Origin: Pelosinus fermentans
Lineage (GTDB): Bacteria; Bacillota; Negativicutes; DSM-13327
Direction of reading: 5' to 3'
Assembly: GCA_002434245.1 (NCBI GenBank)
Contig: DJJR01000081.1
Span: 1-42,216 of the forward strand
Length of the DNA: 42,216 nucleotides
Part shown: positions 9,803 to 18,512 of the stretch, one piece after another
Position numbering within the stretch: the stretch's first letter is position 1
Layout of the letters: the number at the start of each line of letters is the position of its first letter
Translations under genes and position numbers: made by a program
Notes under the pieces: generated by a model
What the model was told of the DNA's origin: nothing
The model's input: the letters and a program-made list of their open reading frames with translations, nothing else
The model's database searches: none

Positions 9803-11560
9803 TTGGAATTCTTTCGCAAATTACTTAAGATCGAAAATATTCGTTCTAAATTGTTATTATATTTTTTCACTCTCATTTTATTACCCATTGTTACACTCGG
9901 AGTATTGGGTAATGTCATCTATAGCAAATCGATTGAAGAACAGGCCAATGAGCATACTGGACAAATGATTGAGCAAGTCACTCGCAATGTTGAGTTTTAT
10001 ATTCATGATATGGAAAATATAGTGTCTTACCTTTTGGGTGATCCTCAGATTATCGCGTTCTTACGAACTACGAAAGAGGGAGATGAATCGCTGAATAATG
10101 AGGTTCGGCGAATCTTAAGAACCTATACGAATGTACATCCAGAGATTGCCGGAATACTTATTGTAAATGAGAAGAATCTTTATATTAGCAATGAAATGCA
10201 TCGTATTTCACGTGATCCCCTTACTGATGAGACTTGGTACAAAAGAGCGATTGCATCGCCAAATGCAATGCAGCTGTTTAGTAAACCGATTGGCCGTAAT
10301 ATAACGACAACTCTTAACTATAGCGCTGATGAAGTGGTTTCGATTGCTAAGGCGGTTGTTGATCCCAAGACCAGCCAGTATCTTGGCGTCATACTGATTG
10401 ATCTGAAATTGGTTAAATTCAAAGAAGTAATTGAGACGATTACATTAGGTAAGACTGGATTTTTATATATTATGGATGCAAATGGCGGCATTGTTTATGC
10501 ACCAGTTAATCCGATTGTATATCGCGTAAAAAGTGGGTGGCTTAACCGTTCTGCCAATAGTATTGTAAAAATTATTCAAGGCAGTGAGTTTCAGATTATC
10601 TATAAAGATTCAGCGTATACAAAATGGAAAACTATCGGTGTTTTTTCCCTTAGTGAGACACTGAAAGAGGTAACGATTCTGCGTCATTACTCCATACTGA
10701 TTGGGCTTGTTACCTTAATACTGGCAGTAATCGCCGCCTTCTTTTTTACTGCTTCCATTGCCAAGCCTTTAGGTAAACTCCGCAGCTTGATGAAGAAGGC
10801 TGAGGAAGGCGATCTGAGCGTACGATTTAACAGTAAATATAATGATGAAATCGGACAGCTTGGTAATAGCTTTAATACGATGATCAAAGAAATTAGCAAT
10901 TTGGTGGATATGGTGTATACGGAACAAAAACGCAAAAGAGAAGCAGAGCTGAAAACCTTGCAGGCTCAAATAAAACCACACTTTCTTTATAATACTCTTT
11001 ATACGATTCAGTGGATGGCTGGGGAGCATGGTGCACAGGAAGTCGTTCGTATTGTGGGTGCACTTGCGAATTTATTTCGCATTGGTTTAAGCAAAGGGAA
11101 AGAGATGATTCCTGTTCATGAAGAATTAGAACATGTTCGCAGTTATCTAATGATTCAGAAAGCTCGCTATGAAGATAAATTGATATATGAAATCAACTAT
11201 GAAGAAGAAATATTGAATTACAGAGTGCTTAAACTCATATTACAGCCTCTTGTTGAAAATGCGATTTACCATGGCATTCATGCGAAAAGAGGGGGCGGCA
11301 CTATCAAGATCACCGCTCGCATGGACAAGGAGAAATTATATTTTAGCGTAGCGGATGACGGCATAGGAATGACAGAGGAAAAACTCGCAGAATTAAGAAA
11401 ATCATTAGACAGTCAGCATGGAGAGGCAGCAAGAACGGGCTTTGGTATTTTTAATGTGAATGAACGAATTCGATTATCTTTTGGCTCAGAATACGGCTTA
11501 CAATATACCAGCGTGGCTCAGGAAGGTACGAAGGTAGAAATATGGCATCCAGTACGTTAA
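9803..11560 (+). CDS. YesM-like sensor histidine kinase
   Basis: Membrane sensor kinase of the LytS/YesM class (His_kinase plus HATPase_c), expected to phosphorylate the AraC-type regulator encoded 13 nt downstream. Layout: transmembrane helix about 17-39, an extracytoplasmic Cache-like sensor region about 45-285, a second helix about 296-318, HAMP about 319-370, then the histidine box QIKPHFLYNTL with His393. The ATP-binding part shows LVENAIYHGI (N box), ADDGIGMTEE (G1) and GFGIFNVNERI (G2). It starts at TTG (9803), preceded by AGGACGG; no better in-frame start is upstream. The neighbouring double binding-protein lipoprotein is the likely ligand presenter. Confidence 0.92.
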   Translation: MEFFRKLLKIENIRSKLLLYFFTLILLPIVTLGVLGNVIYSKSIEEQANEHTGQMIEQVTRNVEFYIHDMENIVSYLLGDPQIIAFLRTTKEGDESLNNEVRRILRTYTNVHPEIAGILIVNEKNLYISNEMHRISRDPLTDETWYKRAIASPNAMQLFSKPIGRNITTTLNYSADEVVSIAKAVVDPKTSQYLGVILIDLKLVKFKEVIETITLGKTGFLYIMDANGGIVYAPVNPIVYRVKSGWLNRSANSIVKIIQGSEFQIIYKDSAYTKWKTIGVFSLSETLKEVTILRHYSILIGLVTLILAVIAAFFFTASIAKPLGKLRSLMKKAEEGDLSVRFNSKYNDEIGQLGNSFNTMIKEISNLVDMVYTEQKRKREAELKTLQAQIKPHFLYNTLYTIQWMAGEHGAQEVVRIVGALANLFRIGLSKGKEMIPVHEELEHVRSYLMIQKARYEDKLIYEINYEEEILNYRVLKLILQPLVENAIYHGIHAKRGGGTIKITARMDKEKLYFSVADDGIGMTEEKLAELRKSLDSQHGEAARTGFGIFNVNERIRLSFGSEYGLQYTSVAQEGTKVEIWHPVR

Positions 11561-11573
11561 AGGGAGTGGTTCA

Positions 11574-12785
11574 ATGTTGAAAGTAGTAATCATCGATGAT
11601 GAACCTAAAATTCGTCGTGGCCTCAAAAGCCTGGTTGAGAAAGCAAGGCTTGATATGGAGGTTGTGGGGGAGGCTGAAGATGGAGAAATCGCTTTGGAAT
11701 TGGCGAGAAAAACCTTTCCAGACATTCTGCTAGTAGATATTTGTATGCCTTTTTTAAATGGATTGCAGTTTATAGAACAAGTAAACAGCATATTACAAGA
11801 TTGCATCATCATTGTCATTACTGGACATGATGAGTTTTCCTATGCCCATAAAGCGATTAAGCTGCAAGTATTTGATTATTTATTAAAACCTGTCTTTGAA
11901 GACCAACTGGAAAACGTGTTAAAACGAGCAGCACAGCAATTGCTGAATTCTCGTCTGCAAAATCATTATCTGATTTGGACTAATCAGGAAACAAAAAAAC
12001 ATTTGCCGTTATTAAGGGAAGCTTTCTGCAAAGATTGGGTAAATGGTCAATTAAGTGAGGAATACATAAGGTCTCAGCTTGCTTTTTTAGAATTGGATTT
12101 GTCGCCAGCATCTGGAATGATTGCTCTGAAAGTGGCTGGGCAATACACCAGAGGACAGCTTCTCAAAGATTGGGAACGGGAATTGCTGGTATTTTCCATA
12201 GAAAATATTTGTGTGGAATTATTAGAGCAATGGCAGCCTTATATTATGTTTCATGACAGAGCAGATAATCTGATTGCTATAACACCCCTCCGAAATCCAA
12301 GTGACTGGTATGAACTGAGTACTATTCTACAGCAGGTCATTGAGCAGCATTTAGAACAAGTCGTAATTGTTGTTCAGCACCCGCTAATGGATTTGCTAAG
12401 GGGTGTTTCCGCTGTTTATCATGAACTGACCTTAGAACTAAACCGCAAGGTTAGTTATACTCCCGCAGTGCTTCTTTCACAAAAACACATAGAAGCTAAT
12501 TACTACAAGGAGGATTTCTCACTTCAGAACCTGGCAGAAATGATTAAGATTAGCCCTACGTATCTAAGTCGCTTGTTAAAAAATGAAATTGGTGTTTCTT
12601 TCATTGAATATTTAACTCAGGTGAGAATTGAAAAAGCCATTCAAATGATGGGGGATCCTACAATAAAACTATATGAAGTGGCAGAAAAAGTAGGGTATAG
12701 TAATCAACATTATTTTAGTAATACATTTAAAAAAGTAGTTGGATTATCTCCAGCAGAATATCGCAAAAAAGGTAACTGGCGGTGA
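11574..12785 (+). CDS. YesN-like response regulator, receiver plus AraC-type DNA-binding domain
   Basis: Cytoplasmic transcription factor. The receiver domain is residues 1-120, with the acidic pair Asp8/Asp9, the phospho-acceptor Asp55 in ILLVDICMPF and Lys in DYLLKPV. Residues about 120-300 form a poorly conserved linker. Residues about 300-403 form two AraC helix-turn-helix units (FSLQNLAEMIKISPTYLSRLLKNE and LYEVAEKVGYSNQHYFSNTFKK), ending in GLSPAEYRKK. AGGGAG lies upstream of the ATG. Its stop overlaps the start of the next gene by 4 nt, so translation of regulator and sensor lipoprotein is probably coupled. The YtfQ-type importer downstream is the likely regulon. Confidence 0.93.
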   Translation: MLKVVIIDDEPKIRRGLKSLVEKARLDMEVVGEAEDGEIALELARKTFPDILLVDICMPFLNGLQFIEQVNSILQDCIIIVITGHDEFSYAHKAIKLQVFDYLLKPVFEDQLENVLKRAAQQLLNSRLQNHYLIWTNQETKKHLPLLREAFCKDWVNGQLSEEYIRSQLAFLELDLSPASGMIALKVAGQYTRGQLLKDWERELLVFSIENICVELLEQWQPYIMFHDRADNLIAITPLRNPSDWYELSTILQQVIEQHLEQVVIVVQHPLMDLLRGVSAVYHELTLELNRKVSYTPAVLLSQKHIEANYYKEDFSLQNLAEMIKISPTYLSRLLKNEIGVSFIEYLTQVRIEKAIQMMGDPTIKLYEVAEKVGYSNQHYFSNTFKKVVGLSPAEYRKKGNWR

Positions 12786-14647
12786 GCGGGGTGTTTAAAG
12801 TCAAGCTGAGTATGATCGTTCTTCTAATGATAGTGACAATACTTACAGGATGTTATCATCCGTCAAACCAAGCAGCAGGCTCCGATCAGGTGAAGTTTGT
12901 AATTGGTGTATCCCAAGCCAATTTGATTGAGCCTTGGAGAGTGATTATGAATGAGGAAATCAAAGAAGAAGTACTAAAGCACCCAGATGTTAAGATTGTT
13001 TTTACCGATGCTGTACAAAACAGTGGCAAGCAGATTCGAGATGTAGAAGAATTGTTAGAAGCAGGAATTGATTTATTAATTATTTCACCCAATGATTCTG
13101 CGGAGCTGACACCAATTGTAGCCAAGGCTTACAAAAAGATTCCAGTCATTGTATTGGATCGAGCAGTGGAAGGATATGCGTACACGTTATATATTGGACC
13201 GGATAATAAATCACTTGGCAAAGAAGCGGGGCAATACATTGCAGATCTTTTACGAGATGGGGGAAATGTTGTAGAGATTCAGGGACCAGCAGGATTGCCT
13301 TCCCTTAGAGAAAGAAGTGCTGGATTTCGGGAAGTCCTGGGACAGTATAACAATATTAAAATCGTTGCAACTGTAATTGCCGATTGGCAAAGAGATAAAG
13401 CAGAAGATGAAATGGAAAAATTGCTGCAGCAGTATCCTCAAATTGATGTTGTTTTCGCTCATAGTGACTACATGGCGCTCGGGGCTTATAAGGCTGCCAA
13501 GAAGCATGGAGCCACTGGGATACAATTTGTTGGTGTTGACGGTTTTTCGGGCCCTAATGGGGGATTGCAATTGGTAGAAGAAGGTATCTTAGAAGGGACA
13601 TTTACTTGTCTGACAGGTGGACGAGAGGCTATTTTATATGCTGTTGATATTTTAAATCATGAGAAAGGAATACCAAAAAAGATCATCCCTCGGAGCAATA
13701 AAATTACCCGTTACAATGTGTTGGAATATGTAAAAGTAGTAAATGAACCTAGAAAAGAAAATCGCAGCAAAAAAATTGTATTGGGATTTTCTCAGCTTGG
13801 AGCGGAGAGCGATTGGCGCAGGGCGAATTCTCAATCCATAAAGAATGCGGCATTAGAGGCAGGTATTGATCTTATTTTTCTGGAGGCTGATCAAAAACAG
13901 GAAAAGCAAATTCAAGCCATTCGATCCTTCATTACTCAAGGGGTGGATGTAATTGCTTTTTCTCCTGTTGTAGAAGGGGGATGGGACGAAGTATTGGAAG
14001 AAGCCAAAATGGCGGGAATTCCGGTTCTTTTATCGGACCGGGCGATTAAACCTGATGATAATTCGTTGTATGCTACTTTTATTGGCAGCGATTTTCTGGA
14101 AGAAGGGCGCAGAGCCGCCCGCTGGCTTGTGGAAAAAAAGCTGGCCAGTCAATCAATCAATGTTATTGAATTAGAAGGAACAATTGATTCGGCGCCAGCC
14201 ATTGACCGCAAAAAAGGATTTGCTGAAATTATTGCTAATTATCCTAAATTTCAAGTAATTTATTCTGCATCTGGCGATTTTACCGAGGTTGGCGGGCAAG
14301 ATAGGATGAAAGCTGCTTTAGCCATATATGGCAATCAAATTCATGTTGTTTATGCTCATAATGATGATATGGCTCTCGGTGCTATCAAGGCGATTGAGGA
14401 ATATGGACTTAGACCGGGCAAGGATATTCTGATTGTCTCTGTTGATGCTACAGCAGCGGCTTTTAAAGCGATGATGGCAGGTAAGTTAAACAGTACAGTG
14501 GAGTGTAATCCCCTTCTGGGTCCTCAGCTTATGCAAGCGGTAAAAAGTTTGATGGCAGGAAGGCAGCTGCCAATGAGGATTATTACTTCTGAAGGTGTAT
14601 TTTCTGCAGAAACGGCGCGACAGGATTATCTGAATCGCAGGTACTAA
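12782..14647 (+). CDS. Lipoprotein with two fused sugar-binding domains (candidate two-component co-sensor)
   Basis: It is 621 residues, about twice a normal binding protein. The lipoprotein signal ends in LTGC, with Cys24. The first Peripla_BP_4 domain (about 37-320) is RbsB-like (VIGVSQANLIEPWR, IPVIVLDRAV, FAHSDYMALGAYKAA). The second (about 333-621) is YtfQ-like (VLGFSQLGAESDWRRAN, DRAIKPDD, SAPAIDRKKGF, YAHNDDMALGAIKAI) and matches the separate YtfQ protein encoded at 14.8 kb along most of its length. The start is GTG overlapping the regulator stop by 4 nt. Sharing an operon with a YesM/YesN pair suggests a sensory role, as for XylFII with LytS/YesN in Clostridium. The reading frame is unbroken, so this is a true fusion. 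Function is inferred. Confidence 0.85.
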   Translation: MSGVFKVKLSMIVLLMIVTILTGCYHPSNQAAGSDQVKFVIGVSQANLIEPWRVIMNEEIKEEVLKHPDVKIVFTDAVQNSGKQIRDVEELLEAGIDLLIISPNDSAELTPIVAKAYKKIPVIVLDRAVEGYAYTLYIGPDNKSLGKEAGQYIADLLRDGGNVVEIQGPAGLPSLRERSAGFREVLGQYNNIKIVATVIADWQRDKAEDEMEKLLQQYPQIDVVFAHSDYMALGAYKAAKKHGATGIQFVGVDGFSGPNGGLQLVEEGILEGTFTCLTGGREAILYAVDILNHEKGIPKKIIPRSNKITRYNVLEYVKVVNEPRKENRSKKIVLGFSQLGAESDWRRANSQSIKNAALEAGIDLIFLEADQKQEKQIQAIRSFITQGVDVIAFSPVVEGGWDEVLEEAKMAGIPVLLSDRAIKPDDNSLYATFIGSDFLEEGRRAARWLVEKKLASQSINVIELEGTIDSAPAIDRKKGFAEIIANYPKFQVIYSASGDFTEVGGQDRMKAALAIYGNQIHVVYAHNDDMALGAIKAIEEYGLRPGKDILIVSVDATAAAFKAMMAGKLNSTVECNPLLGPQLMQAVKSLMAGRQLPMRIITSEGVFSAETARQDYLNRRY

Positions 14648-14771
14648 GCATTATGTTAAAACAGTGCGGAAAAGTATAAGAAATTACTGATTATTCTAAA
14701 TACGGACGTTCATTGCCATCCTATAATAGAACTAGTACTACAGGTTCTAAAAAATAAGGAGGGTAAGAAAC
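14648..14771 (+). promoter_or_regulatory. Promoter region upstream of ytfQ
   Basis: TATAAT at 14722-14727 lacks a recognisable -35 at 16-18 nt, which fits a promoter needing an activator such as the AraC-type regulator encoded upstream. AAGGAGGG at 14757-14764 is the ribosome binding site of ytfQ. Confidence 0.4.
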
Positions 14772-15779
14772 ATGTCCAAGTGGAAAAAGGTTACGATTGC
14801 TTTGAGTGTTGGAATTATGATGTTAACATTGGCAGGGTGTTCAGGCACCAAGCAAGAAACGGCGGCTAAACCTGCAGACAAAAAAATCGTTCTGGGATTC
14901 TCGCAAATCGGTGCAGAAAGTGAATGGCGCACAGCAAATACGGAATCCATAAAAGCATCGGCACAAGCAGCTGGCATTGAACTTAAGTTTTCGGATGCTC
15001 AGCAAAAGCAAGAAAACCAGATAAAGGCCTTACGGTCATTTATACAGCAAAAGGTTGATGTAATTGCTTTTTCGCCTGTTGTAGAAACAGGCTGGGATGC
15101 TGTACTGCAAGAAGCAAAAGCTGCTAAGATACCTGTGATTTTAACAGATCGGTCCATTAAAATGAGCAGTGGCAATGCAGAAGATTATTATGTTACCTTT
15201 ATGGGTTCTGATTTTGTGGAAGAAGGAAGACGAGCTGGTAAATGGCTGGTCGATTTCATGAAAAAGGATAATGAGGCTGTAAATATTGTCGAATTGCAAG
15301 GAACTGTTGGTTCCGCACCCGCGATTGATCGTAAAGCCGGTTTTGAAGAAATCGTAAAGCAGCATGCGAATTATAAAGTTATTAAGTCGCAAACTGGCGA
15401 CTTTACACGTGCCAAGGGAAAAGAAGTAATGGAATCATTCCTAAAATCAGCCAAAGCTGATGGACAAAAAATCGATGTATTATATGCCCATAATGATGAT
15501 ATGGCTATTGGTGCGATTCAAGCAATTGAAGAAGCTGGGCTAAAACCTGGAAAAGACATAATTATTGTTTCAATTGATGGTGTTAAAGGGGCTTTCGAGG
15601 CCATGATTGCAGGGAAATTAAATGCAACCATTGAGTGCAGCCCACTACTGGGAGACCAATTGATGACAGCTGCGAAAGATTTGGTAGCAGGTAAGACCCT
15701 TGATAAACGGATTGTTACAAAGGAAGGTGTATTCCCTGCAGAGGTTGCTGCCAAGGAATTGCCAAATCGTAAATACTAA
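14772..15779 (+). CDS. ytfQ: YtfQ-like galactofuranose-type sugar-binding lipoprotein
   Basis: Substrate-binding component of the YtfQRT-YjfF-type importer. In E. coli this system takes up galactofuranose; arabinofuranose-like sugars are plausible here given araBDA. The lipoprotein signal ends in LAGC (Cys23). The mature protein carries the family pattern: VLGFSQIGAESEWRTANTES, QQKQENQIKALRSFI, SPVVETGWDAVLQEA, TDRSIK, VELQGTVGSAPAIDRKAGF, SQTGDFTRAKGKEVMESF, YAHNDDMAIGAIQAIEEAG and SIDGVKGAFEAM. The 335-residue length is normal. It has a strong AAGGAGGG ribosome binding site. The preceding gene encodes a close relative of this domain fused to another binding domain. Confidence 0.93.
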   Translation: MSKWKKVTIALSVGIMMLTLAGCSGTKQETAAKPADKKIVLGFSQIGAESEWRTANTESIKASAQAAGIELKFSDAQQKQENQIKALRSFIQQKVDVIAFSPVVETGWDAVLQEAKAAKIPVILTDRSIKMSSGNAEDYYVTFMGSDFVEEGRRAGKWLVDFMKKDNEAVNIVELQGTVGSAPAIDRKAGFEEIVKQHANYKVIKSQTGDFTRAKGKEVMESFLKSAKADGQKIDVLYAHNDDMAIGAIQAIEEAGLKPGKDIIIVSIDGVKGAFEAMIAGKLNATIECSPLLGDQLMTAAKDLVAGKTLDKRIVTKEGVFPAEVAAKELPNRKY

Positions 15780-15832
15780 AATCATACGGATACACTGATC
15801 CACCCCACCAGTTCTATGTAAAAATAGAAACA

Positions 15833-15882
15833 ATCGGGGGTTATCTTAATAGATGACCCCTGATGGAGTGGGTTTTTCTTTT
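15833..15882 (+). terminator. Terminator or attenuator between ytfQ and the ATPase gene
   Basis: ATCGGGGGTTATC (15833-15845) pairs with GATGACCCCTGAT (15852-15864, two wobbles). An outer CCCAC/GTGGG pairing flanks it, followed by a T-rich run at 15873-15882. Partial read-through would give more binding protein than transporter. Confidence 0.7.
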
Positions 15883-15916
15883 ATCGAACTACTGATTTAC
15901 GGAGGTGAAAGTAATA

Positions 15917-17428
15917 ATGGATAATGCAAATTTTCTATTAAAAGCAATGGGGATTTGTAAAGATTTCCCGGGGGTTAAAGCTCTTAATAATGTAGAATTC
16001 GAACTGAAACCTGGAGAGATTCACTGTTTAATGGGAGAAAATGGAGCTGGTAAATCGACTTTGATTAAAGTGTTGACGGGTGTTGATCGTCTCGATGCTG
16101 GAGCTATATTTTTAGACGGTAAAGCCATTGCACCGAATTCTCCTCATCATGCTCAGCAACTGGGAATTAGTACCGTTTATCAAGAGGTTAATCTTTGTGC
16201 CAATTTGTCAGTTGCCGAAAATATTTTTATCGGCAGAGAACCATTATGCTTTGGCAGTATTGATTGGCAGGAAATGAATCGGAGATCACAGGAACTATTG
16301 GCAAAGTTGAGTCTTGCGATTGATGTTACTCAGCCTTTAGAGCGTTACTCTGTTGCGATACAGCAAATGGTAGCGATTGCAAGAGCCCTTGACATATCGG
16401 CTAAAGTTTTGATATTGGATGAACCGACTTCGAGCCTGGATGCTCAAGAAGTTGAAAAACTCTTTGGACTCATGCGTAAATTAAAAAAACAAGGTTTAGG
16501 AATTATTTTTGTGACTCATTTTATTGAGCAAGTTTATGCGATCTCCGACAAGATTACCATATTACGTAATGGTGAATTAGTTGGTTCCTATGAGACTGTA
16601 AATCTGCCTCGTGTTCAGCTGATTGCAAAAATGATTGGCAAAGCCTTTGATGGATTTGAAAGCAGCTGCAAGACATTGAAACTGGATATTCTTCAAGAAA
16701 AACGTAATAATTTTATGCGAGTTCGCGGTCTTGGACATAAAGGGTCGATCCATCCCTTTGATCTTGATATTGGCAAAGGTGAAGTGCTTGGCTTGGTAGG
16801 CTTATTGGGATCAGGGCGAACAGAAGTTGCCCGTACTATTTTTGGTATTGACAAAGCCGATAGCGGAGAAATTGCCATTGAAGGACAAACTGTTACCATA
16901 CAAAGTCCTGCTGATGCAATTCAATATGGTCTGGCATATTGTTCCGAAAATAGAAAAACAGAAGGGATTATCGAAAACCTTTCTGTAAGAGAAAATATCG
17001 TTTTGGCGTTACAGGCTAAAGTAGGGTGGATGAAATATATACCGAAGAGAAGACAAGAAGAGATTTCAAAAAAATATATTGAATTATTAAATATTAAGAC
17101 CTCAGGGTCTGAACAATTAATCAAAAACTTAAGCGGAGGCAATCAGCAAAAAGTAATATTAGCCAGATGGCTGCTGACAGAACCTAAGCTTTTAATACTG
17201 GATGAGCCTACACGAGGAATTGATGTAGGTGCTAAAGTTGAGATTCAAAAATTAATACTGTCTCTGGCAGAAACAGGCATGTCCGTTGTATTTATTTCTT
17301 CGGAGCTGGATGAATCGGTTCGGTGCTCCAGTCGTATGGCAGTTTTAAGAGACAGAGTAAAGATAGCAGAGATTTCGGGTGAAGAGATGGAAGAAAAATA
17401 TATTATGCAGACGATAGCAGGGGTGTAG
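15917..17428 (+). CDS. ytfR: YtfR-like sugar ABC importer ATPase (two fused ATPase domains)
   Basis: Double-domain ATPase that energises the YtfQRT-YjfF-type importer. The N-terminal domain has an intact Walker A (GENGAGKST) and Walker B VLILDEPTSSLD. The C-terminal domain has the degenerate GLLGSGRTE, the signature [15 protein letters not shown] and [12 protein letters not shown]. The open frame extends back to a GTG at 15905, but GGAGGTG at 15901-15907 overlaps that codon and serves as the ribosome binding site for the ATG at 15917, giving about 503 residues. It ends 1 nt before the permease ATG, so the genes are co-translated. It is a useful internal comparison for the altered Walker A of the paralogue at 5.6 kb. 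Confidence 0.94.
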   Translation: MDNANFLLKAMGICKDFPGVKALNNVEFELKPGEIHCLMGENGAGKSTLIKVLTGVDRLDAGAIFLDGKAIAPNSPHHAQQLGISTVYQEVNLCANLSVAENIFIGREPLCFGSIDWQEMNRRSQELLAKLSLAIDVTQPLERYSVAIQQMVAIARALDISAKVLILDEPTSSLDAQEVEKLFGLMRKLKKQGLGIIFVTHFIEQVYAISDKITILRNGELVGSYETVNLPRVQLIAKMIGKAFDGFESSCKTLKLDILQEKRNNFMRVRGLGHKGSIHPFDLDIGKGEVLGLVGLLGSGRTEVARTIFGIDKADSGEIAIEGQTVTIQSPADAIQYGLAYCSENRKTEGIIENLSVRENIVLALQAKVGWMKYIPKRRQEEISKKYIELLNIKTSGSEQLIKNLSGGNQQKVILARWLLTEPKLLILDEPTRGIDVGAKVEIQKLILSLAETGMSVVFISSELDESVRCSSRMAVLRDRVKIAEISGEEMEEKYIMQTIAGV

Positions 17429-17429
17429 A

Positions 17430-18512
17430 ATGATGGAAAAAATACAATCTACTTGGAATCGATTTACGAGTTCCAGACTCTGTTGGCCTTTAGCGGCATT
17501 GTTTATTGTATTGCTTTTCAATTTCTTTTTTACGAAAAATTTTTTCGCGATTGAAATGAAAGATGGACACTTCTATGGAGTTACCATTGATATTTTAAAT
17601 CGTGCTGCACCTTTGATGCTGCTCGCTATTGGTATGACTTTGGTCATTGCGACAAAAGGAATTGATATATCTGTGGGGTCGATGATTGCTATTTCTGGAG
17701 CGGTAGCAGCTTCGCTAATTGGTGGTGAGCTAGAATATGTGGATGGAGTAAAAATGCTTGTTACACTTGTTCCCATGCCTGTTGCCATATGTACTGCTCT
17801 TTTGGTTACCACTCTTTTAGGGATGTGGAATGGATTATTAATTTCTAAGGTAGGAATTCAGCCAATTGTTGCCACGTTGATTCTACTGGTTGCTGGTCGG
17901 GGAATTGCCCAGCTGATTACGCAAGGGCAAATTATTACTGTATATTATAAACCGTTCCAATTCATTGGTACTGGATATATATTGGGATTGCCTTTTTCTC
18001 TCTTTATTGTAGGGTTGGTTTTCGGTATTACCTTTTATGCAGTACGAAAGACAGCCTTAGGTATGTTTATTGAATCGATAGGAATTAATGCCGTTGCGAG
18101 CAGGTTTGCAGGAATCAATGTGAGTAAATACATCTTTTCGGTCTATGCCTTTTCCGGCTTGTGTGCTGGCTTGGCAGGACTTATTATCTGTTCCAATGTA
18201 AGTTCAGCCGATGGAAATAATGCAGGATTATTTATCGAGCTCGATGCTATTTTAGCAGTTTCTCTTGGAGGGAATTCTCTGGACGGTGGTCGATTTTCTT
18301 TGGTCGGCAGCCTGATAGGGGCATTAGTCATTCAAAGTATAACAACGACAATTTATGCATTAGGAGTACCACCAGAGATTACACTTGTGGTTAAATCCGT
18401 TGTTGTCATTATCATATGTCTGCTGCAATCTGCTAATTTTCGAAAAATTGTATTTTCTAAATGGGCTCAAAAGAGGGGGATTCCAGGTGAAAAAAATGCA
18501 GCTAAGTTATAA
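17430..18512 (+). CDS. ytfT: YtfT-like sugar ABC importer permease
   Basis: Integral membrane permease (branched-chain amino acid/ribose permease superfamily), one of two non-identical permeases of this importer. The 360-residue protein has about eight to ten hydrophobic helices. The conserved LAIGMTLVIATKGIDISVGS segment is near residues 65-84, with GIQPIVATLILLVAGRG, SRFAGINVSKY in the cytoplasmic loop and LFIELDAILAVSLGG toward the C-terminus. Start: ATG at 17430, immediately followed by a second ATG at 17433; GCAGGGGTG is the likely ribosome binding site. The end overlaps the next permease gene by 26 nt. Confidence 0.93.
   Translation: MMEKIQSTWNRFTSSRLCWPLAALFIVLLFNFFFTKNFFAIEMKDGHFYGVTIDILNRAAPLMLLAIGMTLVIATKGIDISVGSMIAISGAVAASLIGGELEYVDGVKMLVTLVPMPVAICTALLVTTLLGMWNGLLISKVGIQPIVATLILLVAGRGIAQLITQGQIITVYYKPFQFIGTGYILGLPFSLFIVGLVFGITFYAVRKTALGMFIESIGINAVASRFAGINVSKYIFSVYAFSGLCAGLAGLIICSNVSSADGNNAGLFIELDAILAVSLGGNSLDGGRFSLVGSLIGALVIQSITTTIYALGVPPEITLVVKSVVVIIICLLQSANFRKIVFSKWAQKRGIPGEKNAAKL

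Noticed and set aside
12782..14647. Double-length binding protein as an assembly or frameshift artefact
   Set aside because: The frame is continuous, there is only one signal peptide, and the linker between domains is plausible coding sequence. The second half also differs in many codons from the downstream ytfQ.
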